Notes: generated from the sequence alone by a model not told the origin. Shown: positions 32,021 to 41,174, numbered from the stretch's first letter. The stretch: 64,000 bases of DNA from Actinomadura sp. CNU-125 (GCF_001942465.1 NZ_MKJY01000222.1:62001-126000), one strand, 5' to 3'. A program made the numbers and translations.

Positions 32021-32539
32021 CCGTCCGTCCCCGAGTCGGCAGCCACACACTCCATCCGAACCAGCACCCGCAGCGAAAGGCCGACAACCACAACGAAACC
32101 GCGAACGCGCTGGTGGGCCTCCCCTGCGGAATCGACACCGCGCAAGACGCATCTCGAATCGCGGCCCGACACTTCGGTAGCTCGGCGCCGTGTATGGGCG
32201 CCGGTGGAGAGGCGGTCGCGTTGCCGGGACGCCTTGGGGACAGCCGCGCAGAACCGGCCGTCCTCGCGGCAGGGTGGGCCTCGCCACGGCGCCGGTCGGC
32301 CATCGGGCGAAGACGGTGAGAGCGCCGGACGGCTACGTGAGTGCGGCGGTCGGTGCCGGGACGCGCCTGGCATCGGTGCGGGGACGCGCCTGGCATCGGT
32401 GCCGGGACGCGCCTGGCATCGGTGCCGGGACGCGCCTGGCATCGGTGCGGGGACGCGCCTGCAGTCGGGGCGGGGACGGGCTTGGCGTGCGTCGTGCGGG
32501 GCCGGGCTCGCCCGGACCCGCACCGACGGGCTCGTCCGG
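32021..32539. other. Gap between convergent genes, containing tandem repeats
   Basis: About 520 bp between the VIT/vWA gene and an MFS gene. The right part holds the 23-bp tandem array; the left part has no supported gene, only low-complexity open frames. Confidence 0.5.
32351..32461. repeat. 23-bp tandem repeat array, about 4.8 copies
   Basis: Unit cggtgc(c/g)gggacgcgcctggcat repeated directly from 32351 with period 23; units start at 32351, 32374, 32397, 32420 and 32443. Copies differ only at one position, where c and g alternate irregularly. The period is not a multiple of three, and there are no spacers, so it is neither coding nor CRISPR. Confidence 0.85.
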
Positions 32540-33970
32540 TCAGGCGCGCGCGGTTCGGGCGGCGCGGAACAGGGGGATCAGGTTGAGGGCGAGGCCGACG
32601 ACGGCCACCCCGCTGACGAGGTTGACGCCGGCGTGGAATCCGCCGAAGTCGCCGCCCTCGTGCGCGGCGCCCGCCACCAGGGCGGTGACGCCCGCCAGGA
32701 CGAGGGCGGCGCCGACCTGTCCGGACGTCTGCACGAGGCCGGAGGCGAGTCCCTGCTCGGAGTCGTCGATGCCGTCCGTCGCCTGCCCCATGATGGAGCT
32801 GAATCCGAACGCGAACCCGCCGCCCAGCAGGATCATCGTCGGGAGCACGGTGAACGTGTAGTGCGGGGTGTTCCCGGCGGTCGCGAGGAACCAGACGTAG
32901 CCGAGGCTCAGCGACGTCATCGAGCTGATGATCAGCGGCGCGGTGCCGTACCGGTCGATCAGGCGGCCGACGAAGGGGGAGCCGAACGCGACGATGAGCC
33001 CGGCCGGCAGCAGCCCCATCGCCATCTTGAGCGGCGACCAGTCGAGAACGTCCTGCAGGTACAGCGTCATCATGAACTGGAAGCTCAGGTATGACCCGAA
33101 CAGCGCGACGATGCTCAGGTTCGCGCGGACGATCGTCCCGACCCGCAGGATCCCGAGACGGATCAGCGGGTGCCGGACCCGGTTCTCGGTGACGACGAAA
33201 CCGACCAGCAGCGCCACGGCCGCCACGATGGACACGACGGTGAGCGGGTCCAGCCAGCCGCGCTCGGGCGCCGACACCACGGTGTAGACGGCGAGCAGCA
33301 TCCCGCCGGTCAGCGTCACCGCGCCGACGAGGTCGTGTCCGCCGTTCGCCGCGGGCCGGTCACGGGGGATCAGCGCGATGCCCGCGACGAGTGCCACCAA
33401 GGCGAGCGGGACCGGGGTCAGGAACGTCCAGCGCCAGCCGAAGCTGGTCAGCAGCCCGCCGAGGATCAATCCGGACGAGTAGCCACTGGCGCCGAACACC
33501 GAGAACACCGACAGTGCCCGGTTGCGCGCGGGTCCCTCGTGGAACGTGGTGGTCAGGATCGACAGTGCGGTCGGTGCGGTGAACGCCGCCGCGAGGCCCT
33601 TGACGAAACGGGTGGCGATGAGCAGCGCGCCGTTGTCGACCAGGCCGCCCACCAAAGACGCGACGGCGAAGACGGCCAGCGCGATGAGGAAGACCCGGCG
33701 ACGGCCCAGCAGGTCGGCCGTCCGTCCGCCCAGCAGCAGGAGGCCGCCGTACCCGAGGACGTAACCGTTCACGATCCACTGCAGCGATGTGGTGGTCAGC
33801 CCGAGTTCGGCGCCGATCGAAGGCAGCGCCACGCCCACCATGGACACGTCGAGCCCGTCGAGGAACAGCACGGCGCACAGGACGGCGAGGACGCCCCACA
33901 GCCGGGGAGTCCAGGTCTGTTCGGGTGGTGTGCGGACGGCTGAGGCAGGTGAGGTGTCGGTGATAGTCAC
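32540..33970 (-). CDS. MFS multidrug transporter, DHA2 (14-segment) family
   Basis: About 476 residues, intact. Family features: VLFLDGLDVSMVGVALPSIGAEL in segment 1, the motif A loop GGRTADLLGRRRVFL, motif C-like GASGYSSGLILGGLL and the 14-segment length. GTG 33970 (VTITDTSPAS) is preferred; ATG 33997 or 34027 also fit, but would run into the operator region. Divergent from a MarR regulator that probably represses it and is released by an exported drug. Confidence 0.88.
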   Translation of the reverse strand: MTITDTSPASAVRTPPEQTWTPRLWGVLAVLCAVLFLDGLDVSMVGVALPSIGAELGLTTTSLQWIVNGYVLGYGGLLLLGGRTADLLGRRRVFLIALAVFAVASLVGGLVDNGALLIATRFVKGLAAAFTAPTALSILTTTFHEGPARNRALSVFSVFGASGYSSGLILGGLLTSFGWRWTFLTPVPLALVALVAGIALIPRDRPAANGGHDLVGAVTLTGGMLLAVYTVVSAPERGWLDPLTVVSIVAAVALLVGFVVTENRVRHPLIRLGILRVGTIVRANLSIVALFGSYLSFQFMMTLYLQDVLDWSPLKMAMGLLPAGLIVAFGSPFVGRLIDRYGTAPLIISSMTSLSLGYVWFLATAGNTPHYTFTVLPTMILLGGGFAFGFSSIMGQATDGIDDSEQGLASGLVQTSGQVGAALVLAGVTALVAGAAHEGGDFGGFHAGVNLVSGVAVVGLALNLIPLFRAARTARA

Positions 33971-34008
33971 GCCGCAGGACAGTACATGCACACGCATCCA
34001 ATGTCCAC

Positions 34009-34050
34009 GCATTAAATTCCTGCGCATCTAATGCATGTGCATGGTATGAT
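34009..34050. promoter_or_regulatory. Divergent MFS/marR control region
   Basis: GCATTA and TAATGC (34009-34014, 34029-34034) form an inverted repeat with 14-bp spacer in an unusually AT-rich stretch. TATGAT (34045-34050) ends seven bases before the marR ATG, the geometry of a leaderless promoter. MarR binding here would control both genes. Confidence 0.55.
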
Positions 34051-34057
34051 GCGCGCC

Positions 34058-34444
34058 ATGGAGTCGGAGGCCGCTCTCATCAGCCGCTGGCGCACGCTGG
34101 CGACCTGCTACAACACCGTCGCGTGCAACCTCGATCGGGTCTTGCAGGAGGCGCACGGCCTCAGCATGAGCGAGTACGAGACGCTGGACCGGCTCGTCGA
34201 GGCGAACTGCGAGAAGCGCCGCATGCAGGACATCGCCGCGGACATGTACCTCAGCCAGAGCGCTCTCTCGCGCACGGTCGCCCGTCTCGAGAAGCACGGC
34301 CTGGTGGAGCGCGCCATCTGCACGGACGACCGCCGCGGCGTGTTCGTCCGCCTCACCGCAGAGGGTCGCGAACGCCACACCGCCGCCCGCGGCACCCACC
34401 TGAAGATCCTCGCCGAGCACCTCGAACCCGAGCCGGTCCGCTGA
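34058..34444 (+). CDS. MarR-family transcriptional regulator
   Basis: 128-residue winged-helix regulator: LSMSEYETLDRLVEA, MQDIAADMYLSQSALSRTVARLEKHGLVER and the wing CTDDRRGVFVRLTAEGR, all typical of MarR. ATG 34058 is chosen because a TATGAT -10 box stands seven bases upstream, indicating a leaderless message; the frame is open from 34031 through the operator. Divergent from an MFS exporter. Confidence 0.9.
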   Translation: MESEAALISRWRTLATCYNTVACNLDRVLQEAHGLSMSEYETLDRLVEANCEKRRMQDIAADMYLSQSALSRTVARLEKHGLVERAICTDDRRGVFVRLTAEGRERHTAARGTHLKILAEHLEPEPVR

Positions 34445-34602
34445 CACCGAGCCCGAACGATCGTCCGGCCCCGAGAACGGCACCCTGTGAAGTCGCGGTT
34501 CTCCGACCCCGGATGGGCGATATCAGGACCCGATGAAGTCGTCGCTTCCTCGGGGATTCGGTTCATCGGCACCGGAACGGTCGTGAGCGTAAACTCGCCG
34601 TC

Positions 34603-34854
34603 ATGGCGGACAGGGAAGAGGTAATCGCCCGCTGGACGTGGGTGTACGACTACGACGAAGACCCGCCGGGCGGATTCGTGTTCGGACGGTTCAAACTCCG
34701 CTCCGATGGGGTCCTGCTGCGGGCTTACCGCGACCACGGCGAAGACTGGAAAAAGGTGGACTGGTGGCCCGGAGAAACAGACCTCCTGCGCGCCATGCAA
34801 CTGCTGCACCGACGCGGTTACGAACTCAAGGACGGCCCGAACGTCCATACGTGA
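34603..34854 (+). CDS. Small conserved-looking protein of unknown function
   Basis: 83 residues, aromatic and acidic (WTWVYDYDEDPPGG, WKKVDWWPGETD). No signal peptide or membrane segment. TAAACT (34590-34595) lies seven bases before ATG, the same leaderless spacing as at marR, and supports the start. Trp/Tyr content is far higher than in chance frames of this GC content, which argues for a real gene. No family recognised. The next small gene starts 22 bp downstream. Confidence 0.65.
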   Translation: MADREEVIARWTWVYDYDEDPPGGFVFGRFKLRSDGVLLRAYRDHGEDWKKVDWWPGETDLLRAMQLLHRRGYELKDGPNVHT

Positions 34855-34875
34855 GGCGGTGAAGACAGCGTTGCG

Positions 34876-35181
34876 ATGAGCCACGAGCCCCCAAGAATCG
34901 GCGAACTGTTTCCGGAGCTGACCGGTGAACTCGTTGACCTTCTCCACGCAGAAGGGGAGAACGATCTCGCCGCCTCCGTACCGTTCCTACGGCTGACGCA
35001 GTGGTGCGAATGCCAGGACTCTTTCTGTAAGAGCTTCTATACGGCTCCGCCACCGCAGGGTAAGTACGGTCCCCACCATCGTTGCGTGGCCTTGCTGCCG
35101 GACAGCGGAATGATCATTCTCGACGTCGTCCTCGGCGAGATTCAGTACGTCGAGATTCTCGATCGGCCTTCGTTGAGTTGA
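34876..35181 (+). CDS. Small protein of unknown function with Cys motif
   Basis: 101 residues. Start MSHEPPRIGELF. The middle contains WCECQDSFCKSFYTAPPP and HHRC, four Cys plus His that could bind a metal; the end is hydrophobic (MIILDVVLGEIQYVEIL). Codon use is less GC-biased than its neighbours. It probably forms a unit with the preceding 83-residue gene. No family recognised; a small immunity or regulatory role would be a guess. Confidence 0.65.
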   Translation: MSHEPPRIGELFPELTGELVDLLHAEGENDLAASVPFLRLTQWCECQDSFCKSFYTAPPPQGKYGPHHRCVALLPDSGMIILDVVLGEIQYVEILDRPSLS

Positions 35182-35282
35182 GTTCGAAACTCGCCTCCAC
35201 CATCCGGGAGGCGCCGAACCTCGTCCGCTGCTTCCGGATGCCATCGACGCGACCGCCCCGGGCATGTGAGTGCTGCCACGCA

Positions 35283-35315
35283 AAAGCCCCCTTGCGGTGA
35301 TCGCAAGGGGGCTTT
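35283..35315 (-). terminator. Rho-independent terminator of tRNA-Thr
   Basis: AAAGCCCCCTTGCG and CGCAAGGGGGCTTT pair over 14 bp with a five-base loop. On the minus strand it lies five bases after the tRNA. The flanking A and T runs make it potentially bidirectional, so it may also serve the small plus-strand genes. Confidence 0.85.
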
Positions 35316-35319
35316 GAGG

Positions 35320-35395
35320 TGGAGCCGCCTATCGGAATCGAACCGATGACCTATTCATTACGAGTGAATCGCTCTGCCGACTGAGCTAAGGCGGC
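35320..35395 (-). tRNA. tRNA-Thr (anticodon CGT)
   Basis: On the minus strand a full cloverleaf is readable: acceptor GCCGCCT/AGGCGGC, D-arm TTAGCTCAGTCGGCAGAGC, anticodon arm ATTCA-CTCGTAA-TGAAT with anticodon CGT, T-arm with GGTTCGATTCC. The 3' CCA is encoded (35322-35320). Followed by a strong terminator. Confidence 0.96.
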
Positions 35396-35458
35396 GCGCC
35401 GTGCGAGGCACGGCGGGATGAAGTCTACCGGGTCTCGCGGGTGCTTGCGTACCCGGTT

Positions 35459-36961
35459 TCAGAGGCACACGGTTCCGTCCTTCGGCGGCTCGGTGGTGAC
35501 GAGGTACCGGTCGGTGGCCCGGCTGATGCAGGGATCGGCCTGCAGGTAGGCGGTGTGGCCGTCGCCGTCCAGGGTGAGCAGGACGCCGGACTGCAGCTGG
35601 CTGGCGAGGCTCTGGGCCCACGAGTAGGGGGTCGCGGGGTCGCGGGTGGTGCCGATGACGAGGATGGGGGCGGAGCCCTTCGCGGTCACGGGGGCGGGCG
35701 CCTTGTCGGTCTGGGTCGGCCAGTACACGCACGGGAGGCCGCCCCAGACGACGAACTCGCCGAAGAGGGGCGCGGACTTCTCGGCCTTCCCGACGGCCTC
35801 GGCGTAGGCGTCGACGTCCGGCGGGTTGGGCTTGTCGACGCAGTTCACGGCCATGTTCGCGTCCGTCTGGTTGCTGTAGGAGCCGTTCTCGCGGTCGACC
35901 ATCTGGTCGGCGAGCGTGAGGAGGATGGTTCCGTCGTCGCGCTGCATGGCCTGGGTGAGACCTTGGCGGAGGGTCGGCCAGTACTCCTTGGCGTACAGGG
36001 CGGCCGCGATGCCCATCGTGGCGAGGGACTCGGTGACCTTGCGGCTGTCGCCGCGGGCGGTGAGGGGCTTCCGGTCGGTGTCGGCGAGGAACTTCTCGAG
36101 GTTCTGGACGGCCGCGTCGGTGGACGTGCCGAGGGGGCAGCCCGGCTGGGCGGTGCAGTCCTCGGCGAAGGCGCGGAAGGCGGTCTCGAAGCCCTTGGCC
36201 TGCTCGACCAGGATGTCGGTCGAGGAAAGGCGGGGGTCGACGGCGCCGTCGAGGACGAGCGCGCGGACGTTCTTCGGGAACTGTTCGGCGTAGAAGGCGC
36301 CGAGGTAGGTGCCGTAGGACGCGCCGTAGTAGGTGAGCTTGTCGTCGCCGAGGGCGGCGCGGAGGACGTCCATGTCGCGGGCGGCGTCGGCGGTGCCGAC
36401 GTGCGGGAGGGAGGTCTTCTCCTTGGCTTCGCAGTTGTCCGCGAACTGTTCGCTGCGTGTGGCGAGGGTTTTGCGTTCGTCCGGGTCGTCCGGGGACGAG
36501 TCGGTGGCGAAGAACCGGTCGAGCTGGTCCGTGGTGTTGCAGCGGACGGGGCCGCTCTCGCCGACGCCGCGGGGGTCGAAGCCGACGATGTCGAAGCGCG
36601 CGCGCAGGTCGCCGCCGAACGCGGCGGCGGCCTGGCGGACGAAGTCGACGCCGGAACCGCCGGGCCCGCCGGGGTTCGTGAACAGCGAGCCGATGCGTTC
36701 GGACTTGTCGCGGGCGGGGAGCCGGATCACCGAGATGCCGACCTTCTCGCTCTGGGGCTTGGCGTAGTCGAGCGGGACCTGGACGGTCGCGCACTGGAAG
36801 CCGCCGCCGCAGTCGCGCCAGTCGGGCCGCTGGTCGTAGAAGGTGCCGAGGCCCTCCGGGACGCGGCTCGCCATCGTCGCCTCGTCGCCCCCGCCGTCAC
36901 ATCCGGTGACCGCGGTGAGCATCAAGGCGATCGTCGCACCGATGGTCTTCGCTGCCCGCAC
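35459..36961 (-). CDS. Secreted alpha/beta-hydrolase, tripeptidyl aminopeptidase (SlpD/SlpE) family lipoprotein
   Basis: 500 residues. The N-terminus has a lipoprotein signal with lipobox AVTGC (Cys about residue 21). The hydrolase domain shows the oxyanion region NPGGPGGSG, FDIVGFDPRGVGESGPVRC, nucleophile elbow YGASYGTYLG, and a C-terminal TAP-like domain (ILVIGTTRDPATPYSWA, DGDGHTAYL with the catalytic His). Related enzymes release tripeptides from extracellular proteins or clip oligopeptides. It is monocistronic, next to tRNA-Thr. Confidence 0.92.
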   Translation of the reverse strand: MRAAKTIGATIALMLTAVTGCDGGGDEATMASRVPEGLGTFYDQRPDWRDCGGGFQCATVQVPLDYAKPQSEKVGISVIRLPARDKSERIGSLFTNPGGPGGSGVDFVRQAAAAFGGDLRARFDIVGFDPRGVGESGPVRCNTTDQLDRFFATDSSPDDPDERKTLATRSEQFADNCEAKEKTSLPHVGTADAARDMDVLRAALGDDKLTYYGASYGTYLGAFYAEQFPKNVRALVLDGAVDPRLSSTDILVEQAKGFETAFRAFAEDCTAQPGCPLGTSTDAAVQNLEKFLADTDRKPLTARGDSRKVTESLATMGIAAALYAKEYWPTLRQGLTQAMQRDDGTILLTLADQMVDRENGSYSNQTDANMAVNCVDKPNPPDVDAYAEAVGKAEKSAPLFGEFVVWGGLPCVYWPTQTDKAPAPVTAKGSAPILVIGTTRDPATPYSWAQSLASQLQSGVLLTLDGDGHTAYLQADPCISRATDRYLVTTEPPKDGTVCL

Positions 36962-37231
36962 TCCGGCCCCCGTCTCGTCGTTGCGGCTCGTATGCCGGTG
37001 CCTACGCTACGTCTACCGGTGGGCCGGGACCACCACTTCGACGATGCGCATCGGCGTTCTATGCCGTCCGGGAGCCGCTGAATCCCCTGCTCGAAGCCCT
37101 CCGTTTCGCGAATGCCCGTTTCCGGCGGGTCGGGTCGACGGCCGCGACGAGGTTTACATTGAACGATGGGACGGTGGGCGATGGTGTGATGCCGATCGCT
37201 TTCGGCGGCGGCGTCTTGTGGGGCGACGCCT

Positions 37232-37261
37232 GGTTACGCGACCGTAGGTTACGCGCTAGTA
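37232..37261. promoter_or_regulatory. Two 15-bp direct repeats upstream of the reductase/desaturase operon
   Basis: GGTTACGCGaccGTA and GGTTACGCGctaGTA stand back to back, followed by a third partial GGTT, ending 21 bp before the GTG start. The remaining ~290 bp of this divergent gap holds no supported gene. Direct repeats in such a position suggest a regulator site; the protein is unknown. Confidence 0.5.
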
Positions 37262-37282
37262 GGTTCCGGTTCGGGAGGCGAC

Positions 37283-38308
37283 GTGACCATGCTTCGAGCG
37301 ACGCGGCTGCTGACGACGCCGCTGCTGCCGGACGACTACCTGGGGCTGCTCAATCCGCTCTGGAGCACCGCCGAACCGCGGGGACGGGTCGAGGCGGTGC
37401 GGCACGAGGCGCCCGGGGCGGCGACGCTCGTGATCAAGCCCGGACGGGCGTGGCGGGGGCACCGTCCGGGGCAGTGGGTCCGCGTCGGGGTGGACATCGG
37501 CGGTGTGCTGCACCGGCGGACGTTCTCGCTGTCGTCGCCGCCGCGCGCGGACGGGCGGATCACCGTGACGGTGAAGGCCGCACCGGACGGGTTCGTGTCG
37601 AGCCATCTGGTGCACCGGATCCGGCCGGGCGCGGTCGTCCGGCTGGGGGCGGCGGAGGGCGGCTTCGTGCTGCCGCGGGTGGTGCCGGAACGGCTGCTGT
37701 TCGTCACCGCGGGCAGCGGGATCACGCCGGTGATGTCCATGCTGCGGCACCTCGCCGAGCGGGGGGCGAGGGCGGACGTCGTGCTCCTGCATTCGGCGCG
37801 GACGGCCGACGACGTGATCTTCGGGGCCGAGTTGCGGCGGCTGCCCGGGGTGCGGTTCCGCGAGCGGCACACGCTGGTGGAGGGCCGGTTCACGCCGGAC
37901 GATCTTCCCGGCGACTGGGCCGAGCGGGACGCCTGGGCGTGCGGCCCCGAGGGGCTGCTGGAGCGTCTCGCGGGGCTCTGGCGCGACGCCGGTGTTCCGG
38001 AGCGGCTCCGGGTGGAGCGGTTCCGGCCCGCGCTGTCCGCGGCGGGCGGCGACGGCGGGGTCGTCCGCTTCACGCGGAGCGGCGTCGAGGTGGCGGCCGA
38101 CGGCGCGACGACGTTGCTGGCCGCCGGGGAGGGCGCGGGCGCGCTGCTGCCGAGCGGCTGCCGGATGGGCATCTGCCACGGCTGCGTCGGGCGGCTCGCC
38201 GCCGGACGGGTGCGCGATCTGCGGACGGGACGGGTGCACGGGGACGAGGGCGAGATCGTCCAGACGTGCGTGAACGCGGCCGCCGGGCCGGTGGAGATCG
38301 AACTGTGA
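37283..38308 (+). CDS. Ferredoxin-reductase-type electron transfer protein (FAD/NAD plus C-terminal 2Fe-2S)
   Basis: 341 residues. FAD-binding barrel with RRTFSLSSPP, an NAD domain with FVTAGSGITPVMSML and WACGPEGLLE, and a plant-type ferredoxin domain at the C-terminus with CRMGICHGC and a final Cys (VQTC). The layout matches Mycobacterium tuberculosis Rv3230c, the oxidoreductase partner of the stearoyl-CoA desaturase DesA3. The desaturase is indeed the next gene, 11 bp downstream. GTG start with GGGAGG upstream. Confidence 0.92.
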   Translation: MTMLRATRLLTTPLLPDDYLGLLNPLWSTAEPRGRVEAVRHEAPGAATLVIKPGRAWRGHRPGQWVRVGVDIGGVLHRRTFSLSSPPRADGRITVTVKAAPDGFVSSHLVHRIRPGAVVRLGAAEGGFVLPRVVPERLLFVTAGSGITPVMSMLRHLAERGARADVVLLHSARTADDVIFGAELRRLPGVRFRERHTLVEGRFTPDDLPGDWAERDAWACGPEGLLERLAGLWRDAGVPERLRVERFRPALSAAGGDGGVVRFTRSGVEVAADGATTLLAAGEGAGALLPSGCRMGICHGCVGRLAAGRVRDLRTGRVHGDEGEIVQTCVNAAAGPVEIEL

Positions 38309-38319
38309 GGAGCACGCCG

Positions 38320-39357
38320 ATGACTGCGGAGTTCGAAGCGATCGCCCGGGAGCTCGACGCGATCGGGGCGGAGGTCATGGAGGGGCTCGGGGAGGACGAC
38401 GCGGGCTACATCCGGCGGGTGATCCGGTGGCAGCGGGGACTGGAGATCGGCGGACGGGCGATGCTGCTGGCGTCGGCGCTGCCGCCCGCGTGGATCGCGG
38501 GGACGGCGGCGCTGGCGGCCGCGAAGATCCTCGAGAACATGGAGATCGGGCACAACGTCATGCACGGCCAGTGGGACTGGATGCGCGATCCGGAGATCCA
38601 CTCGACGGTGTGGGAGTGGGACAACGTGTCGCCCGCCGAACAGTGGAAGCACTCGCACAACTTCGTGCACCACACGTTCACGAACGTCGTGGGCAAGGAC
38701 AACGACGTGGGTTACGGCATCCTGCGCGTCGCGCCCGAGCAGGCGTGGCACTGGGCCTATCTGCCGCAGCCGCTGTACAACGTGCTGCTCGCGATGTTCT
38801 TCGAGTACGGGGTGGCGCTGCACGACCTGGAGATCGACAAGGTGCGGGCCGGGACGCACGACCGGGAGGAGACGCGGCGGAAGCTGCGGGAGATCGGCAA
38901 GAAGGCAGGGCGGCAGTGGGGCAAGGACTACCTGGTGTTCCCGCTGCTCAGCGGCCCGCAGTTCCTGTCGACGCTGGCCGCGAACTTCACCGCGAACGTC
39001 GTCCGGAACGTGTGGGCGCACACGATCATCTTCTGCGGGCACTTCCCCGGGGACGTCGAGGTGTTCGAGGAGGACCGGCTGGACGGCGAGTCGCGGGGCG
39101 AGTGGTACGTGCGGCAGATCAAGGGTTCGGCGAACATCACCGGCGGACGGTTCCTCCATCTGATGTCCGGCAATCTGAGCCACCAGATCGAGCACCACCT
39201 CTTCCCGGACATGCCGAGCAACCGGCTCGCGGAGGTCGCGCCGCGGGTGCGGGCGCTGTGCGAGAAGTACGGGCTGCCGTACCACTCCGGTCCGCTGTCG
39301 CGGCAGGTCACCTCTACGTGGAAGAAGATCCTCCGGTACGCGCTGCCGGCTACTTGA
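38320..39357 (+). CDS. Membrane acyl-CoA fatty acid desaturase (DesA3-like)
   Basis: 345-residue di-iron membrane desaturase introducing a double bond into acyl-CoA. The three His boxes are complete: GHNVMH, HSHNFVHHTF and HQIEHHLFP, with hydrophobic segments around residues 47-70 and 150-170 and near 220-245. ATG 38320 follows GAGGAG and lies 11 bp after the reductase stop, so the electron donor and desaturase are co-expressed. Its stop overlaps the convergent SDR gene by eight bases. Confidence 0.94.
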   Translation: MTAEFEAIARELDAIGAEVMEGLGEDDAGYIRRVIRWQRGLEIGGRAMLLASALPPAWIAGTAALAAAKILENMEIGHNVMHGQWDWMRDPEIHSTVWEWDNVSPAEQWKHSHNFVHHTFTNVVGKDNDVGYGILRVAPEQAWHWAYLPQPLYNVLLAMFFEYGVALHDLEIDKVRAGTHDREETRRKLREIGKKAGRQWGKDYLVFPLLSGPQFLSTLAANFTANVVRNVWAHTIIFCGHFPGDVEVFEEDRLDGESRGEWYVRQIKGSANITGGRFLHLMSGNLSHQIEHHLFPDMPSNRLAEVAPRVRALCEKYGLPYHSGPLSRQVTSTWKKILRYALPAT

Positions 39358-40207
39358 CGACGGCGGCGCTGAACGTGGGCGGGTCGCCGAGCATGCCGCG
39401 GTGGGATCGGGGACGGCTGCCGTCGATGTCGGTGACGCCGAGTTCCGCACCGAGTTCGGCGCCGATCAGCACCTGGCCCGTCCACTTCATGGGGTCCGCG
39501 GAGCGGGCGAGGGCGTCGATCAGCCGGCCGCTGAACTCGGGCGTTTCGGCTCCGGCGGCGAACGACTCGTACCGGTCGGGGACGCCGTCGAAGAGGGCTC
39601 GGTTGCGTTCGGTCTTCAGCAGCCCCATCCAGAGGGAGATCACGGCGACGTTGTGGGGGCGGAAGTCCTCGGCCATGTCGTGGGCCATCTTGTCGACGGC
39701 CGCTTTGCCCGCGCCGTAGGCGGGTCCGTGCATGTAGCAGCGACCGCCGAAGGAGGAGGTGTTGACGACCAGTGCCGTGTCCCGCTCGATCAGCAGCGGC
39801 GCCGCGTAGTAGCTCGCCACGTAGGCCGAGCGCATGCCGACGTCGAACATGCTCTGCAGCGCGAGGGGCTTCTCCCAGAACGGTCCCTTGTCGGTGAGGC
39901 CGTCGGGGATCGTGAACGCGTTGTTGACGAGGACGTCCAGCGCGCCGTGTTCGCGTTCGACCCGCTCGAAGAGCGCGCGCACCTGGGCGTCGTCGGAATG
40001 GTCGCAGATCACCGGGACGCCGGTGCCGCCGCGCGCGTCGATCTCCTCGGCGGTGCCGGAGACGGTGCCCGGCAGGTCCGCGCCGCCCTCGGCGCGGGTC
40101 CGTCCGGTCACGTACACGGTCATGCCCGCCGCGCCCAGCGCGAGCGCGATGCCCTTGCCGGCGCCGCGGCTGGCGCCGGTGACGACCGCCACCCGGTTCT
40201 CGGTCAT
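39350..40207 (-). CDS. Short-chain dehydrogenase/reductase (SDR)
   Basis: 285 residues. NAD(P)-binding TGASRGAGKGIA, LDVLVNNAF, and the catalytic region with Ser in VVNTSSFGG and YGAGKAAVDKMA carrying Tyr-x3-Lys. The C-terminal part (EFSGRLIDALARSADPMKWTG) resembles DHRS1-type SDRs. Start overlaps the upstream alpha/beta-hydrolase stop (ATGA), so both may act in one catabolic or detoxification step. Substrate unknown. Confidence 0.92.
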   Translation of the reverse strand: MTENRVAVVTGASRGAGKGIALALGAAGMTVYVTGRTRAEGGADLPGTVSGTAEEIDARGGTGVPVICDHSDDAQVRALFERVEREHGALDVLVNNAFTIPDGLTDKGPFWEKPLALQSMFDVGMRSAYVASYYAAPLLIERDTALVVNTSSFGGRCYMHGPAYGAGKAAVDKMAHDMAEDFRPHNVAVISLWMGLLKTERNRALFDGVPDRYESFAAGAETPEFSGRLIDALARSADPMKWTGQVLIGAELGAELGVTDIDGSRPRSHRGMLGDPPTFSAAVVK

Positions 40208-41174
40208 TCGCCGTTCCTCCTGAGGAATTCCAGCATCGTCGCGGTGGTCTCCGCGGGTTTCTCCATCTGCATCATGTGTCCCGCCGCCTTGAGCATCCGG
40301 ACGTCGCGGACGTCGGCGTGGTGGTCGCCGAGCTTGGTCAGCGGGTCGTCGCCGTGCCAGCCTTCGAGGTCGGCGTCCTGCTCGCTGCCGATGAAGTAGT
40401 ACGGAACGGTGGTCCGCTCGTTCCCGTACGACTTGCGGTGCTCCCAGGAGAGGTCCATGGCGCGGTACCAGTTGAGGCCGCCGGTGAAGCCGCTGTGGCT
40501 GTACTCGGCGACGTAGAACTCCAGTTCCGTCTCCGTCAGCCACGTCCACGGGAGCGGCGGCGTCTCCGGCAGGGCGTCGATGTAGGACGTCCCGGCGGGC
40601 CGCTTCCACACGTCGAGGTAGTGGTAGTCGCTGGAGAGCGCGTAGAACACCTTGCGCAGGAACTCGCGGGGCGCGGCGGCGAGATCGTGGTCGGCGACGC
40701 CGGGCGCGGCGAAGTAGTGGATGTGGTTGAAGTGCCGTTCGGCCTGCCGGGCGGCGAGCGTCAGCGGCGACTCTCCCTGGACGGCGTGAAGAACGGGTTC
40801 TCGAGCGCGATGAGCCCCGCGACGCGTTCCGGGTGGTGGTGGGCGAGGTCGTAGGCGGCGAACAGGCCGAAGTCCAGGCCGCTGAAGACCGCCTTCTCCT
40901 CCCCGAGGTGGTCGAGGAGGCCGACGAGGTCGCCCACGATGCGGTCGACGCCGTATTCGCGGTGGTCGGCGGGACCGCTCGTCCGGCCCATGCCGCGCAT
41001 GTCGGGGGCGACGACGCGGAACCCGGCGTCGGCGAGCGGGCCGATCTGGTGGCGCCAGCTGAACCAGAGGTGCGGGAACCCGTGCAGCAGGACGACCAGC
41101 GGCCCTTTCCCCTGCTCCACGTAGTGGACGTCGAGGTCGTTGATGCGCGCGTACCGATGACTCCAGCCGGCCAT
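40204..41174 (-). CDS. Epoxide-hydrolase-like alpha/beta hydrolase, frameshifted
   Basis: About 323 residues after repair. HGFPHLWFSWRHQ (HGxP oxyanion motif), DMRGMGRTSGP and nucleophile FSGLDFGLFAA, with Asp as nucleophile, as in epoxide hydrolases and haloalkane dehalogenases; the catalytic His is likely in AAGHMMQMEKP. After NPFFTPSRES near 40780 the frame shifts by one missing base to LTLAARQAERHFNHIHYF. Coupled with the SDR downstream by a four-base overlap. Confidence 0.87.

Noticed and set aside
32351..32461. CRISPR array.
   Set aside because: Units are contiguous with no spacers and no cas genes are near.
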